64,000 nt of DNA from Sepiola atlantica (lineage: Eukaryota > Mollusca > Cephalopoda > Sepiida > Sepiolidae), in assembly GCA_963556195.1 (NCBI GenBank), contig CAUVYP010000262.1, positions 1,554,201-1,618,200 on the forward strand. Reading direction: 5' to 3'. Below, in pieces: positions 1 to 10,345 of this stretch (the first letter of the stretch is position 1; each line of letters opens with the position of its first letter). Position numbers and translations under genes: made by a program. Below the pieces are notes generated by a model. The model was not told the DNA's origin. It saw only the letters and a list, made by a program, of their open reading frames with translations, and ran no database searches.

Positions 1-140
1 GTGATGCAAGGGTTGCTTAACTTCTAACGGCACTTTTTGATACATGCGTTTATAGTGACGCAAGTGTTGTTTAATCAATAACGGCACTTTTTTTAACATG
101 AGTTCATAGTGAAGCAAGGGTTGCTTAATCCTAACCAAAT
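1..140. repeat. S54 minisatellite (about 54-bp unit), E1
   Basis: About 2.5 units, each with the core AACGGCACTTTTT, then ATGAGT(T/C)CATAGTGA and AAGGGTTGCTTA. The same family recurs at 9226-9490, 10080-10245, 47295-47400, 55050-55160 and 58362-58440. It always lies just before the link module. Confidence 0.8.
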
Positions 141-330
141 TTTTTCTGTTGACATGATAACATCCTCCTAGGTATTACCTCCTCCTTTTTGAGAGGTGTG
201 AAGTTAGTGTAGTATCAGTAAAATTAAAGTAATAAATAATTATGCTCCCCCACTGTTTTCATAAATATTTGTATGCTCCCCCATTGTTTTCACTAATATT
301 TCTATACATATTGTATACATATTGAAAACT
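141..330. repeat. Link module plus truncated S80 units, E1
   Basis: A single-copy link of about 75 bp (TTGACATGATAACATCC, then ATTACCTCCTCC and TTTTGAGAGGTGTGAAG) leads into two or three shortened S80 units that keep ATTATGCTCCCCC and TGTTTTCACTAATATTT. The same arrangement is at 9491-9730. The link is the single-copy relative of the S76 satellite of E6. Confidence 0.7.
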
Positions 331-630
331 TGGGGTGGGTGTGGGGGGTGTCGGCATTCGCCGGCGTGAGCGCCTCAGGAGAAATTTGGGGAAGAGGGGG
401 GGGGGTATCGGCATTAAGCGGTGTGGCGCCTCAGGCCAAATCTGGGGACGGTAAGTGTCGGCATTCGGCGGTGGGGCGCCTCAGGCGAAATTCGGGGAGG
501 AGTGTCGGCATTCGCCAGTATGAGCGCCTCAGGCCGAATTTGGGGGAGTGTCGGCATTCGCCGGTGTGAGCGACTCAGGCCGAATTTGGTGGAGTGTCGG
601 CATTCGCCGGTGGTGCGCCTCAGGCCAAAT
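331..630. repeat. S46 minisatellite (46-bp unit), E1
   Basis: Six or so units with GTGTCGGCATTCGCCGGTG, then GCGCCTCAGGCCAAATTTG and a G run. The spacing measured at 548 and 594 is 46 bp. The last unit runs directly into S137 through the shared stretch CAGGCCAAAT. Confidence 0.85.
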
Positions 631-1880
631 CTTTTTGTTTTTTTTTGTTTTTTTTTGTTTTGAAGTCAAAATATTTCTCAGGGTTGGGGGAGAGTGAAAA
701 ATTAGGGTGCTGGAGAGATTTAGGGGTCGGGGAAAATTTTAGGGGTATGGACGAACTTTTTAGGGGTCAGGCCAAATGTTTTTGTTTTTTTTTGTTTTGA
801 AGTCAAACTATTTCTCAGGGTTGGGGGAGAGTTAAAAATTAGGGGGCTGGAGAGATTTAGGGGTCGGGGAAAATTTTAGGGGTCAGGACGAACTTTTTAG
901 GGTCAGGCCAAATTTTTTTGTTTTTTTTTGTTTTTTTTTGTTTTGAAGTCAAAATATTTCTCATAGTTGGAGGAGAGTGAAAAATTAGGGGGCTGGAGAG
1001 ATTTAGGGGTCGGGGAAAATTTTAAGAGTCAGGACGAACTTTTTAGGGGTCAGGTCAAATTTTTTTCTTTTTTTTTGTTTTGAAGTCAAAATATTTCTCA
1101 TGGTTGGGGGAGAGTGAAAAATTAGGGGCTGGAGAGATTTAGGGGACGGGGAAAATTTTAGGGGTCAGGACGCACTTTTTAGGGGTCAGGCCAAATTTTT
1201 TTGTTTTTTTTTGTTTTGAAGTCAAAATATTTCTCATGGTTGGAGGAGAGTGAAAAATTAGAGGGCTGGAGAGATTTAGGGGTCGGGGAAAATTTTAGGG
1301 TCAGGACAAACCTTTTAGGGGTCAGGCCAAATTTTTTTCTTTTTTTTGGTGTTGAACTGAAAATATTTTTCAGGGTTGGGGGAGAGTGAACAATTAGGGG
1401 GCTGGAGAGATTAAGGGGTCGGGGAAAATTTTAGGGGTCAGGCGGAACTTTTTAGGGGTCAGGCCAAATTTTTTTGTTTTTTTTTGTTTTGAAGTCAAAA
1501 TATTTCTCATCGTTAGGGGAGAGTGAAAAATTAGGGGGCTTGAGAGATTCAGGGGTCGGGGAAAATTTAAGGGGTCAGGACGAACTTTTTAGGGTCAGGC
1601 CAAATTTTTTTCTTTTTTTTTGTTTTGAACTCAAAATATTTCTCATGGTTGGGGGAGAGTGAAAAATTAGGGGGCTGGAGACATTCAGGGTCGGGAAAAT
1701 TTTAGGGGTCAGGCGGAACTTTTTAGGGGTCAGGCCAAATTTTTTTGTTTTTTTTTGTTTTGAAGTCAAAATATTTCTCATGGTTGAGGGAGAGTGAAAA
1801 ATTAGGGGCTGGAGAGATTTAGGGGACGGGGAAAATTTTAGGGGTTAGGCCAAATTTTTTAGGGGTCTGCCCAAATTTAG
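631..1880. repeat. S137 satellite array, E1
   Basis: About nine units of about 137 bp. A unit contains a T-tract broken by G or C, TTTTGAA(G/C)TCAAAATATTTC, GGTTGGGGGAGAGTGAAAAA, TTAGGGGGCTGGAGAGATTT, AGGGGTCGGGGAAAATTTTA and GGGGTCAGG(C/A). Unit length varies through T-tract length and lost pieces. The final unit ends in a GGTCTGCCCAAATTTAGGGG seam to S35. Confidence 0.9.
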
Positions 1881-2774
1881 GGGCGGCAATATGTACGTAT
1901 TTAGCTTCCACACCGGGGCGGCGATAGGTACTTATTTAGCATTCAGCGGTGGTGATAGGTACTTATATAGCATGTGCACATGGGCGGTAATAAGTACGTA
2001 TATAGTATGCACACTGGGGCAGTGATAGGTATGTATTTAGCATGTGCACTGAGGCAGCGATCGGTTCATATATAGCATGCGAACCGGGGCGGCAATAGGT
2101 ACGTATATAGCACGCGCACATGGGCGGCGAAAGGTACATGTTTAAAAGTCACACCTGGCGGTGAAAGGTACATATTTAAAATTCACACCGGGGCATCGAT
2201 AGGTACGTATTTAGCATTCACACCGGGGCGGCGATAGGTATGTATTTAGCATTCACACCGGGGCAGCGATAGGTATGTATTTAGCATTCGCACCGGGGTG
2301 GCGATATGTACGTATTTAGCTTCCGCACCGGGGCGGCGATAGGTACGTATTTAGAATTCACACTGGGGCGGCAATAGGTACGTATTTAGAATTCACACCT
2401 GGGCGGCGATAGGTATATATTTAGCATTCACACCGAGGCCGCGATATGTACGTATTTAGCTTCCACACCAGGGCGGCGATCGGTACGTATTTAGAATTCA
2501 GGGGTGGCGATAGCTACGTATATAGCATGTACACATGGGCAGCAATAAGTACGTACATAGCATGCGCTCTGCGGCGGCGATCAGTACATATATTGCACGC
2601 GCACTGGGGCGGCGAAAGGTATGTATTTCGCATTCGCACCGTAGTGGTGATAGGTACGTATTTAGCATTCGCACTGGGGCGGCGATAGGTACGTATATAG
2701 TATGCGCACCGGGGTGATGATAGATACGTATATAGTATGAACACCGGGGTGGAGATAAGTACCTATATAGAAGG
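1881..2774. repeat. S35 minisatellite (35-bp unit), E1
   Basis: About 25 units with the core GGCGGCGATAGGTACGTATT, then TAGCATTCACACCGGG. The period is exactly 35 bp where unmutated. Variants include ATATAG for ATTTAG and GCATGCGCACC for GCATTCACACC. S35 always directly precedes the R module in this window. Confidence 0.9.
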
Positions 2775-3046
2775 CGCAGATAGAGGTGTTACTTTTTATA
2801 GAAATATGTCATACTATTACCCTGGGCAATTGGAGAAATGGTGGGGAAGAAACAGCTTTTGCAGAAGGCAAAATTAGAAAGTAGCAGCGAAATGGGGCGA
2901 CCAGGGAAGAGAAAGGTAGCAGATAAAGAGACGGCTATAGAGAGAGGGGGCGGACATAGAAGTTTGAATATAAAGATGTTACACACACGATCTTTCTTCA
3001 AATATATGTTTTTATGACCCCGAGCAACGCCGGGTAGCCCCGCTAG
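2775..3046 (+). other. R module: 3' end of E1 (hairpin and CTAG)
   Basis: A 272-bp single-copy module starting GCAGATAGAGGTGTTAC. It ends CCCCGAGCAACGCCGGGT then AGCCCCGCTAG. CCCG and CGGG can pair as a 4-bp stem eight bases before the CTAG, as expected for a Helitron 3' terminus. Eight copies occur in the window, at 254-275 bp. The high similarity among copies and their strictly terminal position mark this as the functional end. Confidence 0.85.
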
Positions 3047-3725
3047 TCTATTATATAAAGGGCAGTTGTCTGTATGTCTGTTTGTTTGTATGTTCAGTAT
3101 CTCCTCAAAAACTACCCGACGACATGTCAAAAAGTTGACATCTACAGGACCGCACAAATCCCGGATGTAAAATATCTAAAAATCGCGAAAATCGATTCAC
3201 TCGCTGACACTACACCGGACCACTTTCCGACAAAAGGTAGCAGTTTTTTCGTATTTTTCACGACGTTTTACACGTTAATATGTAGTAAAGTCGAAATAAT
3301 CAAATGTATTTATGTACTAATCCGATAAAAATGCCGAGTCACTATAAACATCCCATAATCCCTTGCCGGATGTACCCGGTCTTGCCCTAAATTGTGTCCG
3401 GTTGTATCAGATTATCCAATAACTTCTGTCCGGTTGCATCAATAACAACATAGGAATCCTACGTTAAGAGTGTGTAGTGAAACAAGGGTTGCTCAATCAC
3501 ATCCGCACCTGTCCCATAATCCCTTGCCGGATGTACCCGGTCTTGCTCTAAATTGTGTCCGGTTATATCAGGTCATCATGACGTCAGAGAGTGGCAGATA
3601 ATTTGAAAAATAATGCAAAGTGGCGGGAATAAATTCACTCACACTACAACCTTTTAATAGACACTAATATTCCTCCCACTCCCTTCCGTTATCATGATAG
3701 GCATTACCTCCTCCTTTCATGTCAA
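3047..3725 (+). other. L module, type A (5' end of E2)
   Basis: It starts TCTATTATATAAAGGGCAG, followed by a GTCTG/GTTTG microsatellite (about 3065-3093). A 60-bp segment beginning CATCCCATAATCCCTTGCCG occurs twice, near 3350 and 3509. A perfect TGACGTCA lies at 3579-3586. The TATA-like box plus (GTCT)n layout resembles the 5' ends of DINE-1/Helentron-type non-autonomous elements. Short reading frames here are not conserved between copies and I do not call a gene. Confidence 0.75.
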
Positions 3726-3975
3726 ATTGGGGGGGGGGGGGTGACGGCATTCGCCGGTGTGAGCGCCTCAGGCCAAATTTGGGGGAGGGGGTTTCGGTAT
3801 TCGCCGGATGGGCGCCTCAGGCCAAATTTGGGGGAGGGGGAGTGTCGGCATTCTCCGACGCTCACACCTTTTTGAGAGGGTGGAGATAGTGTAGTATCTG
3901 TTGCGAGGAGAGAGTGTCAGCATTCGCCGGTGTGAGCGCCTCAGGCCAAATTTTTTCTTGGGGGGGGGGGGGGGG
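3726..3975. repeat. S46 units with link fragment and long G run, E2
   Basis: Three S46 units (CATTCGCCGG plus CGCCTCAGGCCAAATTT) are interleaved with a fragment of the link module (CTTTTTGAGAGGGTGGAG near 3868). The block ends in about 19 consecutive G at 3960-3979. The E5 copy (28201-28443) has only about 8 G there, so tract length differs between sisters or in assembly. Confidence 0.8.
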
Positions 3976-4398
3976 GGGGATATTAAACAAATCTATAATA
4001 AAGACCAATGTGCATTTATTTGTATCTATAATAAAGACCAATGTGCATTTATTTGTATCTATAATAAAGACCAATGTGCATTTATTTGTATCTATAATAA
4101 AGACCAATGTGCATTTATTTGTATCTATAATAAAGGCCAATGTGCATTTATTTGCATCTATAATAAAGACCAATGTGCATTTATTTGTATCTATAATAAA
4201 GACCAATGTGCATTTATTTGCATCTATAATAAAGACCAATGTGCATTTATTTGTATCTATAATAAAGACCAATGTGCATTTATTTGCATCTATAATAAAG
4301 GCCAATGTGCATTTACTTGTATCTATAATAAAGACTAATGTGCATTTATTTGCATCTATAATAAAGGCCAATGTGCATTTATTTGTATCTATAATAAA
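3976..4398. repeat. S33 minisatellite (33-bp unit), E2
   Basis: About 12.7 units of TCTATAATAAAGACCAATG then TGCATTTATTTGTA. Because 33 is a multiple of three, all repeats stay in register and give open frames of up to about 170 codons on both strands. These are repeat artefacts. The unit boundary at 4288/4289 (GCA/TCT) matches the E6 insertion point in E5. Confidence 0.9.
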
Positions 4399-7258
4399 CA
4401 GATTAGGGGGACGGGGAAAATTTTAGGGGTCAGGCCAAATTTTTTAGGGCTCCGGCCAAATTTTTTTGGTTTTCTTTTTTTGAACTTAAAATAATTCTCA
4501 GGGTTGTGGAACAATGAAAAAAAAAGTTGGGGGGGGGGGGCTGGAGATATTAGGGGGTCGGGGAAAATTTTAGGGGTCACGCCAAATTTTATAGGGGTCC
4601 GGCCAAATTTTTTTTTTTTTCTTTTTTTGAACTTAAAATAATTCTCAGGGTTGTTGGACACTGAAAAAAAAAGTGGGGGGGGGGGGGCTGGAGAGATTAG
4701 GGGGTCGGGGAAAATTTTATGGGTCAGGCCAAATTTTTAGGGGTCAGGCAAAATTTTTTTTTTTTGAACTTAAAATATTTCTCAGGGTTGTGGGACACTG
4801 ACATAAAAAGTGGGGGGGGTGCTGAAGAGATTAGGGGGTCAGGGAAAATTTTAAGGGTTAGGCAAAATTTTTTAGGGGTCCGGCCAAATTTTTTTGTTTT
4901 TTTTTGTTTTGAAGTCAAAATATTTCTCAGGGTTGGGGGAGAGTAAAAAATTAGGGGCCTGGAGAGATTTAGGGGTCGGGGAAAATTTTAGGGGTCAGGA
5001 CGAACTTTTCAGGGGTCAGGCCAAATTTTTTTGTTTTTTTTTGTTTTGAAGTTAAAATATTTCTCAGGGTTGGAGGAGAGTGAAAAATTAGTGGGCTGGA
5101 GAGAGTTAGGGGTCGGGGAAAATTTTAGGGGTCAGGACGAACTTTTTAGGGGTCAGGCAAAATTTTTTTCTTCTTTTTTATTTTTTGTTTTGAAGTCAAA
5201 ATATTTCTCAGGGTTGGGGGAGAGTGAAAAATTAGGGGGCTGGAGAGATTTAGGGGTCGGGGAAAATTTTAGGGGTCAGGACGAACTTTTTAGGGGTCAG
5301 GCCAATTTTTTTTGTTTTTTTTTGTTTTGAAGTCAAAGTATTTTTCAGGGTTGGAGGAGAGTGAAAAATTAGGGGGCTGGAGAGATTGAGGGGTCGGGGA
5401 AAATTTTAGGGGTCAGGACGAACTTTTTAGGGGTCAGGCCAAATTTTTTGTTTTTTTTTTGTTTTTTTTTTGTTTTAAAGTCAACATATTTCTCAGGGTT
5501 GGGGGAGAGTGAAAAATTAGGGGGCTGGAGAGATTTAGGGGTCGGGGAAAATTTTAGGGGTCAGGACGAACTTTTTAGGGGTCAGGCCAAATTTTTTTGT
5601 TTTTTTTTGTTTTGAAGTCAAAATATTTTTCATGGTTGGAGGAGAGTGAAAAATTAGGGGGCTGGAGAGATTGAGGGGTCGGGGAAAATTTTAGGGGTCA
5701 GGACGAACTTTTTAGGGGTCAGGCCAAATTTTTTTCTTTTCTTTTGTTTTTTTTTGTTTTGAAGTCAAAATATTTCTCAGGGTTGGGGGAGAGTGAAAAA
5801 TTAGGGGGCTGGAGAGATTTAGGGGTCGGGGAAAATTTTAGGGGTCAGGACGAACTTTTTATGGGTCAGGCCAAATTTTTTTGTTTTTTTTTGTGTTTTG
5901 AAGTCAAAGTATTTCTCATGGTTGGAGGAGAGTGAAAAATTAGGGGGCTGGAGAGATTTAGGGGTCGGGGAAAATTTTAGGGGTCAGGACGAACTTTTTA
6001 GGGGTCAGGTTAAATTTTTTTGTTTTTTTTTGTTTTGAAGTCAAAATATATCTAATGGTTGTAAGAGAGTGAAAAATTAGGGGGCTGGAGAGATTTAGGG
6101 GTCGGGGAAAATTTTAGGGGTCAGGACGAACTTTTTAGGGGTCAGGCCAAATTTTTTTGTTTATTTTTTTTTTGTTTTGTTTTGAAGTCAAAATATTTCT
6201 CAGGGTTGGGGGAGAGTGAAAAATTAGAGGCCTGGAGAGATTTAGGGGTCGGGGAAAATTTTAGGGGTCAGGACGAACTTTTTATGGGTCAAGCCAAATT
6301 TTTTTGTTTTTTTTGGTTTTGAACTCAAAATATTTCTCAGGGTTGGGGGAGAGTGAACAATTAGGGGGCTGGAGAGATTGAGTGGTCGGGGAAAATTTTA
6401 GGGGTCAGGACGAACTTTTTAGGGGTCAGGCCAAATTTTTTTGTTTTTTTTTGTTTTGAAGTCAAAATATTTCTCATGGTTGGGGGAGAGTGAAAAATTA
6501 GGGGGCTGGAGAGATTCAGTGGTTGGGGAAAATTTTAGGGGTCAGGACGAACTTTTTAGGGTTCAGGCCAAATCTTTTTCTTTTTTTTTGGTTTTGAACT
6601 CAAAATATTTCTCAGGGTTGGGGGAGAGTGAAAAATTAGGGGGCTGGAGAGATTGAGGGGTCGGGGAAAATTTTAGGGGTCAGGACGAACTTTTTAGGGG
6701 TCAGGCCAAATTTTTTTGTTTTTTTGTTTTGAAGTCAAAATATTTCTCATGGTTGGGGGAGAGTGAAAAATTAGGGGGCTGGAGAGATTTAGGGGTCGGG
6801 GAAAATTTTAGGGGTCAGGACGAACTTTTTAGGGGTCAGGCCAAATTTTTTTCTTTTTTTTGGTTTTGAACTCAAAATATTTCTCATGGTTGGAGGAGAG
6901 TGAACAATTAGGGGGCTGGAGAGATTGAGGGGTCGGGGAAAATTTTAGGGGTCAGGCGGAACTTTTTAGGGGTCAGGCCAAATTTTTTTGTTTATTTTTG
7001 TTTTGAAGTCAAAATATTTCTCATGGTTGGGGGAGAGTGAAAAATTAGGGGGCTGGAGACATTTAGGGTCGGGAAAATTTTAGGGGTCAGGTGGAACTTT
7101 TTAGGGGTCAGGCCAAATTTTTTTCTTTTTTTTTTGTTTTGAACTGAAAATATTTCTCATGGTTGGGGGAGAGTGAAAAATTAGAGGCTGGAGAGATTTA
7201 GGGGACGGGGAAAATTTTAGGGGTCAGGCCTAATTTTTTAGGGGTCTGCCCAAATTTA
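4399..7258. repeat. S137 satellite array, E2
   Basis: About 21 units. The first four (4400-4880) form a variant with CTTTTTTTGAACTTAAAAT, GGTTGTGG and GGACACTGA that is seen elsewhere only at the matching place in E5 (36789-37270). The remaining units are the ordinary type. It ends in the GTCTGCCCAAATTTAGGGG seam. Confidence 0.9.
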
Positions 7259-8217
7259 GGGGCGGCGATATGTACGTATTTAGCTTCCACACCGGGGCGG
7301 CGATAGGTACTTATTTAGCATTCAGCGGTGGTGATAGGTACTTATATAGCATGTGCACATGGGCGGTAATAAGTACGTATATAGTATGCACACCGGGGCA
7401 GTGATAGGTATGTATTTAGCATGCGCACTGAGGCAGCGATCGGTTCATATATAGCACGCGCACCGGGGCGGCGATAGGTACGTATATAACACGCGCACAG
7501 GTGCGGCGAAAGGTACATATTTAAAATTCACACCGGGCGGCGAAAGGTACATATTTAAAATTCACGGTGATAGGTACGTATTTAGCATTCACACCGGGGC
7601 AGCGATAGGTATGTATTTAGCATTCACACCGGGGCAGCGATAGGTATGTATTTAGCATTCGCACCAGGGCAGCGATATGTACGTATTTAGCTTACGCACC
7701 GGGGCCGCGATAGGTACGTATTTAGCTTCTGCACCGGGGCGGCAATAGGTACGTATTTAGAATTCACACCGGGGCGGCGATAGGTACGTATTTCGCATTC
7801 GCACCGGGGCGGCGATATGTACGTATTTAGCTTCCACACCAGGGCGGCAATATGTACATATTAATTATTCGCACTAGAGCAGCGATAGGTACTTATGTAT
7901 CATGCACACCGGGGCGCAATTGGTATGTCTTTAGTATTCGCACTAGGGCAGCGATAGGTACTTATGTAGCATGCACATGGGGGCGCAATAGGTATGTATT
8001 TAGCATTCACACCGGGGCAACGATAGGTACTATTTAGCATTCGCAACGGGGCGGCGATAGGTACTTAAATAGTATCTGCACCGGGGCGGCGATAGGTACG
8101 TATATAGTATGTGCACTGGGGCGGCGATAGGTACGTATATAGTATGCGCACCGGAGTGATGATAGATACGTATATAGTATGAACACCGGGGTGGAGATAA
8201 GTACCTATATAGAAGGT
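7259..8217. repeat. S35 minisatellite, E2
   Basis: About 27 units of the 35-bp family. It contains the same ordered set of variant units as the E5 array at 39254-40488, including a shortened TAAAATTCACGGTGATAGG unit near 7558. The two arrays therefore descend from one array rather than being amplified independently. Confidence 0.9.
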
Positions 8218-8488
8218 GCAGATAGAGGTGTTACTTTTTATAGAAATATGTCATACTATTACCCTGGGCAATAGGAGAAATGGTGGGGAAGAAACAGCTT
8301 TTGCAAAAGACAAAATTAGAAAGTAGCGGCGAAATGGGGCGACCAGGAAAGAGAAAGGTAGCAGATAAAGAGACGGCTATAGAGAGAGGGGGCGGACATA
8401 GAAGTTATAATATAAAGATGTTACACACACGATCTTTCTTCAAATATATGTTTGTATGACCCCGAGCAACGCCGGGTAGCCCCGCTAG
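8218..8488 (+). other. R module: 3' end of E2
   Basis: A 271-bp module of the standard form with hairpin bases CCCG and CGGG and CTAG at 8485-8488. The next two bases are the TC of E3. Confidence 0.85.
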
Positions 8489-8893
8489 TCTCCTCTATAA
8501 AGGCCAGTTGTCTGTATGTCTGTCTGTCTGTTTGTTTGTTTGTATGTCCAGATACTCCTCAAAAACTACGCGGCGACATGTCAAAAAGTTGATATCTTCA
8601 GAACCGTACAACACCTGGGATCATAATATCTCAAAATTACAACAAAAAAACATGTTGCTGGGGGTCAACGGGGCCAGTCTTCGGCAGCGGGTCTGATTTT
8701 TTCAAACTTTTCTAATGTTATTCAGTAGTAATTTGGAAATCAGCCAATGTAATTACGTAATAATAATTTTGTTTTCACCCAACTTATTCTTGTGCACGTG
8801 ACGTAACAGTAATAGGTATATGACGTCATCGTTATAGGTTTTGAATTTATTTTTCTCTTCAAAACTAATTTTACTTCAACATATTTTTATACA
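8489..8893 (+). other. L module, type B (left part, E3)
   Basis: It starts TCTCCTCTATAAAGGCCAG and a GTCTG/GTTTG run. Bases 8550-8620 (AACTACGCGGCGACATGTC and onward) are related to types A and C; the rest is type-specific. TGACGTCA lies at 8821-8828. A second site that is perfect in E7 (41070-41077) is mutated here to TGACGTAA. The module stops at A8893, where E4 begins. Confidence 0.75.
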
Positions 8894-9225
8894 TCTCCTA
8901 TATAAAGGGCACTTGTCTGTATGTTTGTTTGTTTGTTTGTTTGTTTGTTTGTTTGTATGCCCAGATACTCCTCCGACAGGACCCAACAAACAGTCACACG
9001 GTTGACATCATTATAACCGGCCAGCCCCGGGACGTATAATATCTCAGAACCGGAAAAAAAAATGGACTCTTCGAGGGTCGACTGAGCACTTTTCTCCAAT
9101 GGGGGGGTGCCTTTTTCCTCGATTTTCAACGTTGTTTAGTACTAATTTGAGAAAAAAACAAAGAATTTGAGAAATAATGCACCGTCATGATTTTAACAGG
9201 AAATGACGTCAGAGGAAATCCCTAA
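8894..9225 (+). other. L module, type C (5' end of E4)
   Basis: It starts TCTCCTATATAAAGGGCAC, then a GTTT run (8920-8957). Type-specific text follows: ACAGTCACACGGTTGACATC, ATATCTCAGAACCGG, TTTTCAACGTTGTTTAGTAC. TGACGTCA lies at 9204-9211. It is closely similar to 46536-46890 (E8) and 54295-54650 (E9). Confidence 0.75.
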
Positions 9226-9490
9226 CGGCTCTTTTTTGAACATGAGTTTATAGTGAAGCAAGTGTTGCTTAATCACAAACGGCACTTTTTTTGAACACGA
9301 GTCCATAGTCAAGCATGGGTTGCTTACTTACTAACGGCACTTTTTTGAACATGAGTCCATAGTGATGCAAGGGTTGCTTAACTCCTAACGGCACTTTTTG
9401 ATACATGCGTTTATAGTGACGCAAGTGTTGTTTAATCAATAACGGCACTTTATTTAACATGAGTTCATAGTGAAGCAAGGGTTGCTTAAT
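9226..9490. repeat. S54 minisatellite, E4 first block
   Basis: About five units with AACGGCACTTTTTTGAACA, GAGTCCATAGTGA and GGGTTGCTTA. The spacing measured between 9301 and 9355 is 54 bp. The last 140 bases match 1-140 of E1. Confidence 0.85.
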
Positions 9491-9730
9491 CCTAACCGCA
9501 TTTTTTCTGTTGACATGATAACATCCTCCTAGGTATTACCTCCTCCTTTTTGAGAGGTGTGAAGTTAGTGTAGTATCAGTAAAATTAAAGTAATAAATAA
9601 TTATGCTCCCCCACTGTTTTCACTAATATTTGTATGCTCCCCCACTGTTTTCACTAATATTTGTATGCTCCCCCATTGTTTTCACTAATATTTCTATACA
9701 TATTGTATACATATTGAAACTTGGGGTGGG
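9491..9730. repeat. Link module plus truncated S80, E4
   Basis: Same composition as 141-330, with one additional shortened S80 unit (ATTATGCTCCCCCACTG form). This is a unit-count difference between otherwise near-identical blocks. Confidence 0.7.
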
Positions 9731-10035
9731 TGTGGGGGACGTCGGTGTGAGCGCCTCAGGAGAAATTTGGGGAAGAGGGGGGGGGGGGGTATCGGCATTC
9801 GGCGGTGGGGCGCCTCAGGCCAAATCTGGGGAGGGTGAGTGTCGGCATTCGGCGGTGGGGCGCCTCAGGCGAAATTCGGGGAGGAGTGTCGGCATTCGCC
9901 AGTATGAGCGCTTCAGGCCGAATTTGGGGGAGTGTCGGCATTCGCCGGTGTGAGCGACTCAGGCCGAATTTGGTGGAGTGTCGGCATTCGCCGGTGGTGC
10001 GCCTCAGGCCAAATTTGGAGATGGGGGATTGTCGG
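9731..10035. repeat. S46 minisatellite, E4
   Basis: Six units of the 46-bp family, nearly identical to 331-630. The final unit does not pass into S137 here. It leads into a second copy of the L-module tail. Confidence 0.85.
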
Positions 10036-10345
10036 CATAATGCAAAGTTACGATTTTAGCAGGAAATGACGTCAGAGGAAATCCCTAACGGCACTTTTTT
10101 GAACATGAGTCCATAGTGAAGCACGGGTTGCTTAATTCCTAACGGCACTTTTTTGAACATGAATCCACAGTGAAGCCAGGGTTGCTTAATCACTAACGGC
10201 ACTTTTTTGAACACGAGTTTGTAGTGAAGCCAGGGTTGCTTAATCCTAACTGCATTTCTTCTGTTGACATGATACCATCCTCCCAGGTATAACCTCCTTC
10301 TTTTTTAGAGGCGTGAAGTTAGTGTAGTATCAGTAAAATTAAAGT
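10036..10345. repeat. Second L-tail, S54 and link block, E4
   Basis: Bases 10036-10085 repeat the end of the L module, including TGACGTCA at 10067-10074. Three S54 units and a link module follow. The block order L-tail, S54, link, S80 thus occurs twice in E4, which points to an internal tandem duplication with S46 between the copies. Confidence 0.7.

Larger units (their letters stand above)
1..3046 (+). mobile_element. E1: Helitron-like element, 3' part (5' end outside window)
   Basis: The sequence runs through S54 repeats, a link module, S46, S137 and S35, then an R module ending in the GC hairpin and CTAG at 3043-3046. The next base pair, TC, begins E2 with no spacer. The visible 5' part (1-640) closely matches 9360-10010 of E4, so E1 is probably of the same type-C lineage. 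No transposase-like reading frame is present, so it is non-autonomous as far as can be seen. Helitrons are known to end in CTRR preceded by a short hairpin, which is the basis of the class call. Confidence 0.75.
3047..8488 (+). mobile_element. E2: complete Helitron-like element, type A
   Basis: A 5,442-bp element from TCTATTATATAAAGGG to CTAG (8485-8488). Parts in order: type-A L module, S46 with a long G run, S33, S137, S35, R. It abuts E1 and E3 with no spacer. It is the uninterrupted sister of E5 and preserves the empty site for E6 at 4288/4289 inside S33. No protein-coding capacity is recognised, so it is non-autonomous. The class call rests on the TC start, the hairpin plus CTAG end, and the A/T target shown by the nested copies. 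Confidence 0.8.

Noticed and set aside
2789..3157. 122-codon minus-strand frame, repeated at 27263-27631
   Set aside because: It crosses the junction between the R module of one element and the L module of the next. Shorter, altered versions occur at other junctions. The repetition reflects DNA duplication, not a conserved gene.
3862..4426. Open frames of 145-170 codons on both strands over the S33 array
   Set aside because: The 33-bp unit is a multiple of three, so frames stay open by repetition. They encode an 11-residue repeat in several registers and on both strands at once.
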